Part shown: one piece after another, positions 8,871 to 17,544 of the stretch | How positions within the stretch are numbered: the stretch's first letter is position 1 | Layout of the letters: every line of letters begins with the position of its first letter | Source: Pandoraea communis | GTDB taxonomy: Bacteria; Pseudomonadota; Gammaproteobacteria; Burkholderiales; Burkholderiaceae | NCBI RefSeq assembly: GCF_902459745.1 | Contig: NZ_CABPSJ010000005.1 | Location: 186,001 to 250,000, forward strand | Direction: 5' to 3' | Length of the DNA stretch: 64,000 nt | Position numbers and translations under genes: made by a program | Notes under the pieces: model-generated | Seen by the model: the letters and a program-made list of their open reading frames with translations, nothing else | Database searches by the model: none | What the model was told of the DNA's origin: nothing

Positions 8871-8892
8871 ATCTATCTGTCAATAGATAGAT
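8871..8892. promoter_or_regulatory. Palindromic operator candidate between tetR and ohr
   Basis: ATCTATCT (8871-8878) and AGATAGAT (8885-8892) are perfect inverted repeats with a 6-base spacer. The AGATA core also occurs in the tetR operator region (8193-8208). The gap 8805-9215 holds only this site and the tetR terminator; I see no gene in it. It probably controls the promoter feeding ohr, which starts about 320 bases downstream. Confidence 0.55.
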
Positions 8893-9215
8893 TGCGTGGA
8901 TAGTCGAGAAACGGGACGGCGGGTGCCGGGGTTCAGACCGGCGTTCACGAACGGTGTCCCGCAGGTGGATTAAGATCGTTGACGGCGTTGAGCGCCGTGC
9001 ATGCGAGCCGCTGAACGAAGCGCGGCACGCGAAGCACGGACCTCGCATCGGCACCGTTGACACAGGAACACACGCGCACGGGCAGGCGTCAAGACAGTTA
9101 TCCGACGCGCGTATGTCAGGTTGATCGTCCGGCCAGAAGGCAACGCCACGATGGCGTGCCGGTCCGGGGCGGTCGAAGTTTGGAAGTGAAATTTTCTACT
9201 TACCAGGAGTTCGTC

Positions 9216-9641
9216 ATGTCGATCGAAAAAGTGCTGTATACCGCCCACGCCACCGCAACTGGAGGCCGCGACGGCCGTGCCGTTTCCTCCGACGGCGTGC
9301 TCGACGTCAAGCTGGTCGTTCCCAAGGAAATGGGCGGCCCCGGCGTTGGCGGCACCAATCCGGAGCAACTCTTCGCCGCCGGTTACTCGGCTTGTTTCCT
9401 GGGTGCACTGAAGTTCGTCGCCGGCAAAGAGAAGGTCGCGTTGCCCGCCGACACGAAGATCGATGGCAGCGTCGGTATTGGCCAGATCCCGACCGGCTTC
9501 GGCATTCAGGCTGAACTGAAGATCAGCGTGCCGGGCGTGGATCGCGCCACGGTCGAAGCCTTGGTGCAGAAGGCTCACATCGTGTGCCCGTACTCCAACG
9601 CCACGCGTGGCAACATCGATGTGACGCTGACGGTGGTCTGA
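9216..9641 (+). CDS. ohr: Organic hydroperoxide resistance protein (Ohr, OsmC superfamily)
   Basis: At 141 residues this is a standard Ohr peroxidase. The two catalytic cysteines are C60 ([12 protein letters not shown]) and C124 ([13 protein letters not shown]), with R18 and E50 in the expected active-site positions. It reduces fatty-acid and other organic hydroperoxides in the cytoplasm using lipoylated proteins. AGGAG at 9205-9209 sets the ATG at 9216; a longer upstream extension has no family support. It stands alone between two terminators. The only nearby regulator is the TetR gene, not an OhrR. Confidence 0.96.
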   Translation: MSIEKVLYTAHATATGGRDGRAVSSDGVLDVKLVVPKEMGGPGVGGTNPEQLFAAGYSACFLGALKFVAGKEKVALPADTKIDGSVGIGQIPTGFGIQAELKISVPGVDRATVEALVQKAHIVCPYSNATRGNIDVTLTVV

Positions 9642-9690
9642 GTTCGTCGAGGGCCTGGTCGTACACCGGTGAACGTAGCCGGATGAAAGA

Positions 9691-9716
9691 AGGGCAGCTC
9701 CAGGGCTGCCCTTTTT
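9691..9716 (+). terminator. Terminator after ohr
   Basis: AGGGCAGC (9691-9698) pairs with GCTGCCCT (9705-9712) across a 6-base loop, followed by a run of five T residues. This is a strong intrinsic terminator and separates ohr from the converging DUF1439 gene. Confidence 0.9.
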
Positions 9717-9745
9717 GTATTATGCGACGCGCGTCGTGGCGCCGA

Positions 9746-10390
9746 TCACTTCGTTTTCACTTCGACCTTGATGCCGTCGGGCAGCACGGTGATGGCTCCC
9801 GGCTCGACGTCACGTCCGCCGTAACGCAATTGCTCGGGTTTGAACGTGTAGATCGGATATTGGTTGAGTACCTGCTGAGCGACGGTGCCGCCAACGGACG
9901 TCAACTGCTGGCTGTACGCAGCGGGCATGCCGTTCAGGTCCACGCGCTCGACGTTCGGGTTGTCGAGCAGCACGGCGCGTTTGACCGGGTCGTATTTCAG
10001 CGCGCTGGAGATGGCGAGCACTCCGGCCAGTGGCTGGCCTTGCAGCAACACGTTCTGCACCTGCGCATCGACCTGTGTGGTGATGCGATTGGTCTGCGGA
10101 TTGAAGCCAATCTGCGGATGGGCCAGTGCGACGGAGAGCAATTGACCGTAATTGAGCGTCGTCGGAAACCGCTTGTCGATAGCCGTCTCGATTTCCTTGC
10201 GCGTCATCGTGTACTCGCCGGTCCAGATGTTGTACGCGGCATCGGCGGAACGCATGAGCGGGGCGAGCGTCAGGCCGACCAGCCCGGCGGCGGCGAGGCG
10301 CAGCGCGTCGCGGCGTGAGGCCACGGCAGACTCGAGGGCGTCGACGGTATCGACGAGGCTAGTCGTGAGAGGCTTGCGGCGAGAGATCAT
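9746..10390 (-). CDS. Tat-exported DUF1439 protein (YceB-like)
   Basis: A 214-residue protein with a twin-arginine signal (SRRDALRLAAAGLVGL, about residues 26-41) and a likely cleavage after ADA near residue 52. The mature part matches DUF1439 proteins related to E. coli YceB, which bind hydrophobic ligands in the periplasm or at the outer membrane. Unlike YceB there is no lipobox. The start at 10390 gives a long n-region before the twin arginines, so a later start is possible, but no other ATG precedes the signal. It follows slyX by 181 bases on the same strand. Function is unknown. Confidence 0.82.
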   Translation of the reverse strand: MISRRKPLTTSLVDTVDALESAVASRRDALRLAAAGLVGLTLAPLMRSADAAYNIWTGEYTMTRKEIETAIDKRFPTTLNYGQLLSVALAHPQIGFNPQTNRITTQVDAQVQNVLLQGQPLAGVLAISSALKYDPVKRAVLLDNPNVERVDLNGMPAAYSQQLTSVGGTVAQQVLNQYPIYTFKPEQLRYGGRDVEPGAITVLPDGIKVEVKTK

Positions 10391-10571
10391 AGGGCGAAGG
10401 TCCGAAGGACGGGCAGGGCGCGGTCGAGCCTGAGTCGTCAATGAAGATTGTGACCCGGACGGCGCGGATTCGTTCTGAACACCGCGTCGACCCGCGCTGG
10501 CAACGAAAGGGACCGCGCAAGCGTGCCGGCCGTGGTGCTGCGGCCACGCGGGCTCAATTTTTCTCCGCGTT

Positions 10572-10784
10572 TCAATAATGCGGCGGGATTTCGTGACGCG
10601 GGTTGCTGTCGGGGCCACTCTGTCCCTGCGACTGCATTTGCTGGTACAACGCCTTGAGCTGCTTTTGCAGCAGATCGATTTGCTGCTCCTGACGCGTGAC
10701 GATCTCGTTGAGCGTCTCGAGCAGGTCTTCCTGAAACGCGGCCTTGACTTCGAGTTCGACGACGCGTGTTTCCAACGATTCCAT
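10572..10784 (-). CDS. slyX: SlyX-family coiled-coil protein
   Basis: A 70-residue heptad-rich protein (ESLETRVVELEVKAAFQEDL, then LNEIVTRQEQQIDLLQKQLK) ending in PPHY, as SlyX proteins do. The second ATG, at 10784, was chosen because GGAGAA lies six bases upstream; an ATG eight codons earlier has no ribosome-binding site. SlyX is small, cytoplasmic and of unknown function. It is divergent from the YnfA gene. Confidence 0.9.
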   Translation of the reverse strand: MESLETRVVELEVKAAFQEDLLETLNEIVTRQEQQIDLLQKQLKALYQQMQSQGQSGPDSNPRHEIPPHY

Positions 10785-10886
10785 GGGCTTCTCCGGTGAA
10801 CGCGGCATTGTAGGTCATTGCGTGCTTCGCGAGCCCGCACCGGGTGCGACATGACGCGTGGCATTGGCGCCGGGCATAATTGCGCG

Positions 10887-11204
10887 ATGAAAACCTTTCT
10901 GCTTTATATCCTGACCGCCGTGGCGGAAATCGTCGGATGCTATCTGCCTTGGCTGTGGCTAAAGCAGGATCGCAGTGCATGGCTGCTCGTACCCGGTGCC
11001 ATTTCACTGGCGCTGTTCGCGTGGCTGCTCACGCTGCATCCGGCAGCGGCCGGACGTGTTTATGCCGCATACGGCGGCGTGTACATTGGCGCGGCCATCG
11101 TATGGTTGTGGCTGGTGGACGGCATGCGTCCGACACCGTGGGACGTTGCCGGTGTGGCCGTCGCCCTTGCGGGCATGAGCCTGATTGCGTTTCAGCCGCG
11201 CTAG
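10887..11204 (+). CDS. YnfA family (UPF0060) inner-membrane protein
   Basis: A 105-residue protein with four hydrophobic helices: [20 protein letters not shown], then a Leu/Ala-rich helix near residues 32-50, then [15 protein letters not shown], and a C-terminal helix. The [15 protein letters not shown] motif is diagnostic for UPF0060. The fold resembles small multidrug-resistance pumps, and some YnfA homologues export toxic cations, but most are uncharacterised. There is no clear ribosome-binding site, and the chosen ATG is the only one matching the family N-terminus. Confidence 0.92.
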   Translation: MKTFLLYILTAVAEIVGCYLPWLWLKQDRSAWLLVPGAISLALFAWLLTLHPAAAGRVYAAYGGVYIGAAIVWLWLVDGMRPTPWDVAGVAVALAGMSLIAFQPR

Positions 11205-11215
11205 GCGGCGGTGAG

Positions 11216-11881
11216 TCACGGCGTGCGCACGCGGTATGTGCAACGCTGCCCGCCCGCGAGGATATGCGTCTCGCGTGTCACGGTGCCGCGCTCGCCGACG
11301 AGTTCCTGAAACAGCTCAAGCTCCGTGCGGCAAAAGCCCTGACACGTCTTGGCGGCTGCGCAGATCGGGCAGTGATCTTCGATGAGCAGCCAGTCGTCGC
11401 CGTCGCGCTCCACGCGCGCCATATAGCCCTCCGACGAGCGAATCTCCGCGAGCTTTTCCAGCCGTGCCGACAGGCCCGGCAGCGGGTCGACGGCCTGCCG
11501 GTATTGCGCACGTGTTTCCTCGGCACGCTGCGTAATCAGACGGTCCAGCCCGTCTTCGCCGAAGAGCTGACGAATCGAGCCAATCAACTGAATAGTGAGA
11601 TGGGAATGGGCGTCGGGAAAGCGGCTGTGCCCCGCCTCCGTGAGTGCCCACGCCTGACGCGGACGGCCCGCGCCGCGTGACGGCATCGCCTCGCCGGCGA
11701 GCAGCCCATCCGCCACCAGCTTCTGTACCTGCTGACGTGCCGCCTCCGCTGTGATCCCCAACGCAGAAGCGACCTCCGCCGTCGAGGCCGGGCCCTGCGT
11801 CTTCAACCAATGCAGCACGCGCTCGTAGCCGGGGCCGGGTGTCGCCGCCCTATTATCCAAGTGGTTATTTGGGTAATTCAT
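11216..11881 (-). CDS. COG2345-type winged-helix regulator with a four-cysteine motif
   Basis: A 221-residue regulator with an N-terminal ArsR-like winged helix (STAEVASALGITAEAARQQV) and a C-terminal cluster CPICAAAKTCQGFC. Its cysteine spacing, C-x2-C-x5-C-x3-C, suggests metal or iron-sulfur binding, as proposed for related COG2345/SufR-like proteins. It is divergent from an MFS exporter, and two matching inverted repeats lie in and just upstream of its start, so it probably represses both genes. The ATG at 11881 was preferred to an upstream TTG at 11902 because the TTG lies inside the main palindrome. Confidence 0.87.
   Translation of the reverse strand: MNYPNNHLDNRAATPGPGYERVLHWLKTQGPASTAEVASALGITAEAARQQVQKLVADGLLAGEAMPSRGAGRPRQAWALTEAGHSRFPDAHSHLTIQLIGSIRQLFGEDGLDRLITQRAEETRAQYRQAVDPLPGLSARLEKLAEIRSSEGYMARVERDGDDWLLIEDHCPICAAAKTCQGFCRTELELFQELVGERGTVTRETHILAGGQRCTYRVRTP
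11852..11877. promoter_or_regulatory. Operator candidate 1 (TATCCAA-N8-TTGG type)
   Basis: ATTATCCAA (11852-11860) and TTGGGTAAT (11869-11877) form an inverted repeat (8 of 9 paired) with an 8-base spacer. It lies within the first codons of the regulator gene. It has the same half-site and spacing as the site at 11893-11920, with centres 42 bases apart (four helical turns). Confidence 0.7.
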
Positions 11882-11892
11882 GGTGAGGCATG

Positions 11893-11920
11893 TAATATCC
11901 AAGAACTTTCTTGCATATTA
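11893..11920. promoter_or_regulatory. Operator candidate 2 in the regulator/MFS divergent promoter
   Basis: The arms 11893-11905 and 11908-11920 are complementary at 12 of 13 positions (left arm contains AATATCCAAGAA, right arm TTCTTGCATATT). The core repeats the TATCCAA-N8-TTG layout of operator 1. It sits 27 bases before the MFS start and 12 bases before the regulator start, placed to control both. Confidence 0.75.
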
Positions 11921-11946
11921 GTCGCCCGACACGCGGCTGTCCATCT

Positions 11947-13422
11947 ATGACAACGAACACGACGAATTTCACAGCGCCGGGCTGGCGCGATCTGTTGAGC
12001 GGCAGTAACGGTTGGCGTTCGCTGGCATTGGCGGGCGGGGTGGCGTTGCATGCTACCAACGTCTATGTGGCGACGACCGTGCTGCCGTCCATCGTCAAGG
12101 AGATCGGCGGGCTGGATCTGTATTCGTGGAACACCACGCTGTTTGTGGTGGCATCGATTCTCGGCTCGGTGCTGGCATCCAAGATGCTCACGGCGCTGGG
12201 TCCTCGCCCCGCCTACGTCGCGGCATTGCTGGGCTTCAGCGCGGGCACGATCCTGTGTGCGGCCGCACCGAGCATGCCGTGGATGCTCGCGGGGCGCACC
12301 TTGCAGGGCTTCGGCGGCGGCATTTTGCTGGCCCTCAGCTATGCGTTGATCCGCATCGTCTTCGCACCGGCCCTGTGGTCGCGGGCGATGGGGCTCGTCT
12401 CCGGCATGTGGGGTGTCGCGACGCTTTGCGGGCCTGCCGTGGGCGGCGTCTTTGCGCAGTTCGGTCACTGGCGCTGGGCATTCTGGTCGCTGCTGCCGGT
12501 GGTGGTCGGACTCGGCCTCATCATTCGCGCGCAGGTGCCTGCCGGACGCACCGTGGCGAGCGAGAGTGAGTCGTCGCCGTCTCACGGCGACGCGCATGTC
12601 ATCCCGTGGTTCAAAGTGGTCTTGCTGTGTGCGTCGGCCGTGGCGATATCGCTGGGCGCCGTGGTTGGCTCGTACTTGCTGGCGGCGATATGGATGCTCG
12701 TGGGACTCGTGTTCGCCTGGTGGCTCGCGCAACGCGAGCGTAGCGCGCGGCACGCGCTGCCGCGACTCATGCCGACGGGGGCGTATTCGCTGCGCACGCG
12801 GCTGGGCGGACTGTACGCGGTCATGAGTCTGCTCGGTCTGGCAATGACGAGCGAAATCTATATCCCGTATTTCCTGCAGACGATTCACGCTCAGACACCG
12901 TTCACCGCCGGATATCTCGCCGCGCTCATGGCGGCGGGCTGGTCGGTGGGGGCGATGACGAGTGCGGGGCGACATGGCGATGCCGCCGAGCGGCGCGTGC
13001 GTCTCGGCCCGGTGATTGTCGCGCTCGGCATGCTGGCCCTCGCGTGGCTGCTGCCGCAACCGTCGCTCTTCGCGAGTGCCGCAGGTGTGGCGAGCATTTG
13101 CGTGGCGCTGTTCGGCGTGGGCGTGGGAGTGGGTATCGGCTGGCCCCATTTGCTCACACGCGTGATGACGGCGGCGCGTCCCGGCGAGGCGGCACTTGCG
13201 TCGGCGTCGATCACGACAGTGCAGTTGTATTCGATGGCGCTGGGGTCGGCCCTCGCGGGGCTTGTGGCGAACTCTGCGGGGCTGGCGCAAGGCGCATTGG
13301 ACGAAGCGCAGCGTGCGTCGGTCTGGCTGTTCGCGCTGTTCGCCCTCGCACCGGCGGGCGCGGCAGTCATTACCTTGCGCGGCAGGGTAGCCGTTCCCGT
13401 CACGAAGCAGGAGGCAGCATGA
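11947..13422 (+). CDS. MFS drug-efflux-type transporter
   Basis: A 491-residue hydrophobic protein whose early part contains NVYVATTVLPSIVKEIGGLD and GRTLQGFGGGILLALSYALI, typical of DHA-type multidrug exporters of the major facilitator family. It would expel toxic compounds across the inner membrane by proton exchange. The ATG at 11947 follows the operator region. Its TGA overlaps the ATG of a LysR gene, so the two are co-translated. The divergent COG2345 regulator is the likely repressor. The compound exported cannot be inferred. Confidence 0.88.
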   Translation: MTTNTTNFTAPGWRDLLSGSNGWRSLALAGGVALHATNVYVATTVLPSIVKEIGGLDLYSWNTTLFVVASILGSVLASKMLTALGPRPAYVAALLGFSAGTILCAAAPSMPWMLAGRTLQGFGGGILLALSYALIRIVFAPALWSRAMGLVSGMWGVATLCGPAVGGVFAQFGHWRWAFWSLLPVVVGLGLIIRAQVPAGRTVASESESSPSHGDAHVIPWFKVVLLCASAVAISLGAVVGSYLLAAIWMLVGLVFAWWLAQRERSARHALPRLMPTGAYSLRTRLGGLYAVMSLLGLAMTSEIYIPYFLQTIHAQTPFTAGYLAALMAAGWSVGAMTSAGRHGDAAERRVRLGPVIVALGMLALAWLLPQPSLFASAAGVASICVALFGVGVGVGIGWPHLLTRVMTAARPGEAALASASITTVQLYSMALGSALAGLVANSAGLAQGALDEAQRASVWLFALFALAPAGAAVITLRGRVAVPVTKQEAA

Positions 13423-14435
13423 TCGATCGCATCACCGCGATGCGCACCTTTGTGCGTGTAGCCGAAGTCGGCAGCTTCACCAAGGCGGCGGCGTCGCTCG
13501 ACATACCGCGTACGACCGCAACCACCCAGGTGCAGCATCTGGAGCGATGGTTCGGCGTGGCGCTCTTCACGCGTTCGACGCGGCGTGTCGCCCTCACGAT
13601 GGAGGGGGCCGCGTACTTCGAGCGGTGTGCGGCGATTCTGGCGGATGTCGAGGAGGTGGAGTCCGGCCTTTTCGGCGCGCAGGCGCAACTGCGTGGACGC
13701 CTCGCCGTCGTGCTGCCGCCGGTCATCGCGCGCGAGGTCGTCATGCCGTCGCTCGTCGAATTCCAGGCGCGCTATCCGGGCCTCGAGATCGCGCTGGATG
13801 CTACACCGGCGCACGGCGACTGGCGCGGTGACGGCGTGGATTGCGGTGTGGTGTTGGGGGAGTTGCCCGACTCGCGGCTGGTGGCGCGCCATCTGGGCGA
13901 TCTGCCGCGCGTGACATGTGCGAGCCGTCGCTATCTCGACATGCAAGGCACACCCGCCGATCTCGATGCCCTCGCGATGCATACGTCGGTGAAATGGCTG
14001 ACGGCGCCGGCGGAGTCTCTGGCGTCGCCGTCAGCGCTCGCCCCGGCGACCTCGCTCACAACGCGCTGCGGCGATCTGAGGTTGATGGTCGGTGGACGCG
14101 CGACGTGCGTGCGCACGCGCGGTCAGTTGCATGTGGGGGATGAAGTGGCGTATCTGGCGGCCGGACTCGAAGGCCTCGGGCTGATTCAACCGACGCTGCT
14201 GGCCGCCGCGCCCTATCTCACGTCGGGGCGTCTGGTGCCGGTGCTGCCGGAGTGTCCGCCGCCACCGCTGCGCCTCTCGGCGGCGTATCCGGCGCAAAAG
14301 CGGGTGTCGCCACGGGTGCGCGCATTCGTCGACTGGCTCGCGCAAATCTGCGAGCCGTTAGGCAACGCACGAGATTACGCGCCGCTGCCGCCTGTGCCGC
14401 CGGTCGCACGCCGCTCGTTCACGCTACCGGCATAG
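13419..14435 (+). CDS. LysR-family transcriptional regulator
   Basis: A 338-residue LysR regulator with its helix-turn-helix near residues 18-50 (SFTKAAASLDIPRTTATTQV) and a normal effector domain, followed by a Pro-rich tail (PLPPVPPVARRS). AGGAGG precedes the ATG, which overlaps the MFS stop codon (13419-13422), so it belongs to the exporter operon. It may tune the exporter or act elsewhere. Its last 61 bases overlap the end of the converging diguanylate cyclase gene. Confidence 0.9.
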   Translation: MIDRITAMRTFVRVAEVGSFTKAAASLDIPRTTATTQVQHLERWFGVALFTRSTRRVALTMEGAAYFERCAAILADVEEVESGLFGAQAQLRGRLAVVLPPVIAREVVMPSLVEFQARYPGLEIALDATPAHGDWRGDGVDCGVVLGELPDSRLVARHLGDLPRVTCASRRYLDMQGTPADLDALAMHTSVKWLTAPAESLASPSALAPATSLTTRCGDLRLMVGGRATCVRTRGQLHVGDEVAYLAAGLEGLGLIQPTLLAAAPYLTSGRLVPVLPECPPPPLRLSAAYPAQKRVSPRVRAFVDWLAQICEPLGNARDYAPLPPVPPVARRSFTLPA

Positions 14436-15904
14436 TGACTGCGTTTTTCTTCGTACATCAGCAGATCGGCACGTTGAATCGTGGCTTCGAGCCGCTCGCC
14501 GGCTTCGCAGGTCGCCATGCCCATCGAGAATGAGAGCGGCGTGCCCGGATAGAACGAATTGTTCAACTCCACGAGTTGGCGAATGCCCTCGATCATCGCC
14601 GCGCCGCCGCTGGTGTCGGTGGAGGGCAGCAGCAAGGCGAACTCGTCGCCGCCGATGCGCGCAGCAATCTGCGGTGCGGCAATGGCTTTGCTCAGCACTT
14701 CACCGGCGCGTCGCAGCAGCCCGTCGCCGGCGGCATGCCCTAACTGATCGTTCACGAGTTTCAGCCCATTCAGATCGGCCACGATCACCGTCACCGGGTA
14801 CGGCCCCTTGCGTTCGAGCCGGTTGAGTTCGTCTACATAGAACGAGCGGTTGCGCAGCTTGGTAAGCACGTCGTGCTTGCCGAGGAATTCGAGATACGAC
14901 TCGGCCTTCTTGCGCGCGGTGATGTCGGTGAGGGCAACGAGCACCAGATCCCAGCGCGACTCGTGACCCGGCAGCACCGCGAATTGAAGATGCACGTTGA
15001 TCTCGTTGCCGTCGAGCGCGTAGTTGATGACTTCGCGTTGCTGGAAGAGCTTGTTGTCCCACAGGTCGATCAACTGCTCGCGGAAGTTGTGCCGCATGTC
15101 GTCGCGGAACACGTCGGGCAGGCGGGCGAGCAGGGTGGCCTTGTCGGGCGCGACGAACATCGCCAGCGTGTGGCGGTTCACGTCGAGCACGTGAATCTCG
15201 TTCATGCAGCGCTCGACGAATTCGGGGTGAACGTCGGTGAAAGTGCGGAAGTCGGTGATGCCGCGCGAGCGGGCATCGTCAAGCAGCAGTTTGATCGCGC
15301 TGAAATCCTCGACCCATAACGAGACCGGTGAGTACTCGAAGAGGCCTCGCGCGTATTCCTCGCCCATTGTCACGCGCTGGCGTGCGTGTTCGAGTTCGGT
15401 CACGTCTTCGAGCGAGATCAGCACGCGCTCGAAGGTGCCTTCGTGGCCGGGCAGCACCGAGCCGTTGAGCAGCACATCCAGACGGCGGCCGTCGAGCGTG
15501 TAGTTGACGGTCTTGCTCGTGAAGTGCGTGCGGCCGTCCCACAGTTGGCAAAGCTCTTCGACGTGGGTCTTGAGCATGTCGTCGCGGAACACGCGCGGCA
15601 GGTTGGCCACGAGCGTATCGAGCGACGATGCGTTGAACATCGTCAATGTCCGGCGATTGACCTTGATGACGCGAATGCGCCGCGAGCATGCCGAGACGTG
15701 CGCCGGGTCGGTCTTGAAGTGGGCGCGCAGGTTGGTGACACCCTGCGCACGCCATTCGTCGAACAACTGCTTTACGCCGCTGAAGTCTTCGAGCCAGAGG
15801 GAGACCGGCGCGAGGTCGAACATCAGCGCGTCGTCACTCGCGCCACTGGCAGCGTAAGGCGAGGCGGTCGGCTGGGAAGGTACGGCAGGCATGGCGTCCG
15901 GCAT
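14375..15904 (-). CDS. Diguanylate cyclase with a duplicated PAS-like sensor
   Basis: A 509-residue GGDEF protein. The catalytic motif IGGDEF is intact (GGDEF at 418-422), so it should make cyclic di-GMP from GTP. Two N-terminal PAS-like sensor units, about 32-172 and 192-333, are tandem copies. SPVSLWxEDFS, VNRxTLxMF, VFRDDM and LPGHE all recur exactly 160 residues apart, with no gap. There are no membrane helices, so the protein is cytoplasmic. The residues five before GGDEF are not RxxD, so the usual feedback-inhibition site is missing. The gene converges on the LysR gene with a 61-base overlap. Confidence 0.93.
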   Translation of the reverse strand: MPDAMPAVPSQPTASPYAASGASDDALMFDLAPVSLWLEDFSGVKQLFDEWRAQGVTNLRAHFKTDPAHVSACSRRIRVIKVNRRTLTMFNASSLDTLVANLPRVFRDDMLKTHVEELCQLWDGRTHFTSKTVNYTLDGRRLDVLLNGSVLPGHEGTFERVLISLEDVTELEHARQRVTMGEEYARGLFEYSPVSLWVEDFSAIKLLLDDARSRGITDFRTFTDVHPEFVERCMNEIHVLDVNRHTLAMFVAPDKATLLARLPDVFRDDMRHNFREQLIDLWDNKLFQQREVINYALDGNEINVHLQFAVLPGHESRWDLVLVALTDITARKKAESYLEFLGKHDVLTKLRNRSFYVDELNRLERKGPYPVTVIVADLNGLKLVNDQLGHAAGDGLLRRAGEVLSKAIAAPQIAARIGGDEFALLLPSTDTSGGAAMIEGIRQLVELNNSFYPGTPLSFSMGMATCEAGERLEATIQRADLLMYEEKRSHYAGSVNERRATGGTGGSGA

Positions 15905-15972
15905 GAGGCACCTAAGGTCGGGTCAGCCCGACATTTTACGGGCAAACTCGCGCCACGCCACTGTGAGTCGGA

Positions 15973-16437
15973 TTACAGCAACGGCGCGCCGGTATCGCGT
16001 TTGACCTCGCGCAGCGACAGCATCGATTCGATCGACGACACGCCGGGCAGGGCGCGCAGTACGTCGCGCGTGAACATGCCGTAGTCGTCGAGATCGGTGG
16101 CGACTACCCCGAGCAGATAGTCGGCGCTGCCGGAGATGTTGTGGCACGACACGATACGGTCGATGGCTTGCACTTCGCGCTCGAATTGCTCGGACAGCGC
16201 GCGGTCGTGCACGGCAAAGCGCACATGGACGAAGGCCGTCACGCCCAGACCCAGCGCGCGATGCGACAGTTCGGCCCGATAGCCCGTGATGTAGCCCTCG
16301 GCTTCGAGCCGTTTCAAACGCCGTGCGCAGGGCGTTTCGGAGAGCGCCACACGCTCGGCTAGCCGGGCGTTGGAGATGCGGCCATCGCGTTGGACGATGG
16401 CGAGAATCGCCTGATCGATGGCGTCGAGTTCGTTCAT
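15973..16437 (-). CDS. Lrp/AsnC-family regulator
   Basis: A 154-residue Lrp-like protein with an N-terminal helix-turn-helix (SNARLAERVALSETPCARRL) and a C-terminal ligand domain. It is divergent from a LysE-type exporter, the common arrangement in which an Lrp paralogue senses an amino acid and controls its export. The ATG at 16437 matches the usual MNELDAIDQAIL start; a much longer open frame upstream is not family-like. Confidence 0.93.
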   Translation of the reverse strand: MNELDAIDQAILAIVQRDGRISNARLAERVALSETPCARRLKRLEAEGYITGYRAELSHRALGLGVTAFVHVRFAVHDRALSEQFEREVQAIDRIVSCHNISGSADYLLGVVATDLDDYGMFTRDVLRALPGVSSIESMLSLREVKRDTGAPLL

Positions 16438-16583
16438 TGTCGGTATCCCGCTACAAAAGCTGCTGCAAAGATGGCATTCCACCACGATCTGCGATGGCGG
16501 GAAAGTGTTGCCCTCATCCGTCCGGATTAAGCCTGGCGGTAATGCGGTACATGGGGATGTCGGGGGATTTTTCGGTGTGACGC

Positions 16584-16611
16584 TATATGTTGGTGGAATA
16601 CACCATATATG
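16584..16611. promoter_or_regulatory. Candidate Lrp-type operator before the LysE exporter
   Basis: TGGTG-GAATA-CACCA (16591-16605) is an inverted repeat flanked by TATATG on both sides, inside the 268-base divergent gap. Position and symmetry suggest a binding site for the adjacent AsnC-type regulator. Confidence 0.45.
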
Positions 16612-16705
16612 TAAATCATAGTGGGTGGAAAACGCCATTTATCTCCTGTGATTTGGCGAGATCATTGAGCTCGTTTTAGCCACTCTTGCCGTCAGGGGGA
16701 AAATC

Positions 16706-17335
16706 ATGGTTTCGCTGCAGTTGCTCACCGTTTTCATCGGCGCTCTGATCGTCGTCTACGCATTGCCTGGTCCGGACATGGCGCTGGTCATGCAGACGAG
16801 CATGACGCGCGGTGTGCGACACGGCCTGGCCACTGCCGGCGGACTGGCGCTGGCGCGCGCCGGACATGTGACCCTCTCGGCGTGCGGTGTGGCGGCGCTC
16901 TTGCGCGCGGCGCCGTGGCTATTCGAGACGGTGCGTATCGCCGGCGCGCTCTATCTTGCCTGGGTGGCCATCCAGATCTGGCGCTCGCCGGCCTTCGGCA
17001 TGGAGATGGCCGAGGCGCCGCCGCAGGCGGCCGTGCCGCTTTCGCACGCCGTGCGACGCGGTGTGCTCTCGAGCGTGCTCAATCCGAAGGCGCTGCTGTT
17101 CTGTTCGGTGCTGCTGCCCCAGTTCATCCGCCCCGAAGCCGGCCCGGTCTGGACCCAGGTGCTTGAACTCGGCGCGCTGTTGCTGGTCGTGGGGGCGATT
17201 TTCGATGCCACGCTCGCGTTCGGTGCGGCGCGCATCGCGCACTGGCTGCGCACCCGTCCGCTTGCACAAAAAGTACAACGCTGGTCGTTCGGCGCCGCGC
17301 TCATGGCATTTGCCGTGCGCTTGTCGCTCGACTGA
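16706..17335 (+). CDS. LysE/RhtB-family amino-acid exporter
   Basis: A 209-residue, six-helix exporter with the family signature near the N-terminus (VVYALPGPDMALVMQTSMTRG) and VLSSVLNPKALLFCSVLLPQF in the middle. AGGGGGA lies a short distance before the ATG. It exports amino acids or related small metabolites across the inner membrane. The Lrp/AsnC gene opposite is its likely regulator. The specific substrate is not predictable. Confidence 0.92.
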   Translation: MVSLQLLTVFIGALIVVYALPGPDMALVMQTSMTRGVRHGLATAGGLALARAGHVTLSACGVAALLRAAPWLFETVRIAGALYLAWVAIQIWRSPAFGMEMAEAPPQAAVPLSHAVRRGVLSSVLNPKALLFCSVLLPQFIRPEAGPVWTQVLELGALLLVVGAIFDATLAFGAARIAHWLRTRPLAQKVQRWSFGAALMAFAVRLSLD

Positions 17336-17417
17336 AAAGCCGGGCACAATACATCACACCTACATTCCAGCGATCTTTCGCACTAAATTGGTGCATTTCG
17401 CTGCGACACCGCAAAAC

Positions 17418-17442
17418 GAGGTGCGACACAACGTCGCACCTC
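17418..17442. promoter_or_regulatory. RegA/RoxR-like palindrome 1 in the cyo leader
   Basis: GAGGTGCGAC (17418-17427) and GTCGCACCTC (17433-17442) are perfect 10-bp inverted repeats with a 5-base spacer. The core GCGACACAACGTCGC resembles the GCGNC-N5-GNCGC type site I recall for RegA/PrrA/RoxR redox response regulators, which control terminal oxidases. The match is from memory. Confidence 0.55.
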
Positions 17443-17544
17443 TTGAAATCCAAGAACCTTCCCGAATTGCTGCATTGCACAGCGTTTACCGCCAAACAGG
17501 TGCCGATCTGCTTGGAAATCGTCGCGCGCGTACGCGTGAGCCCT

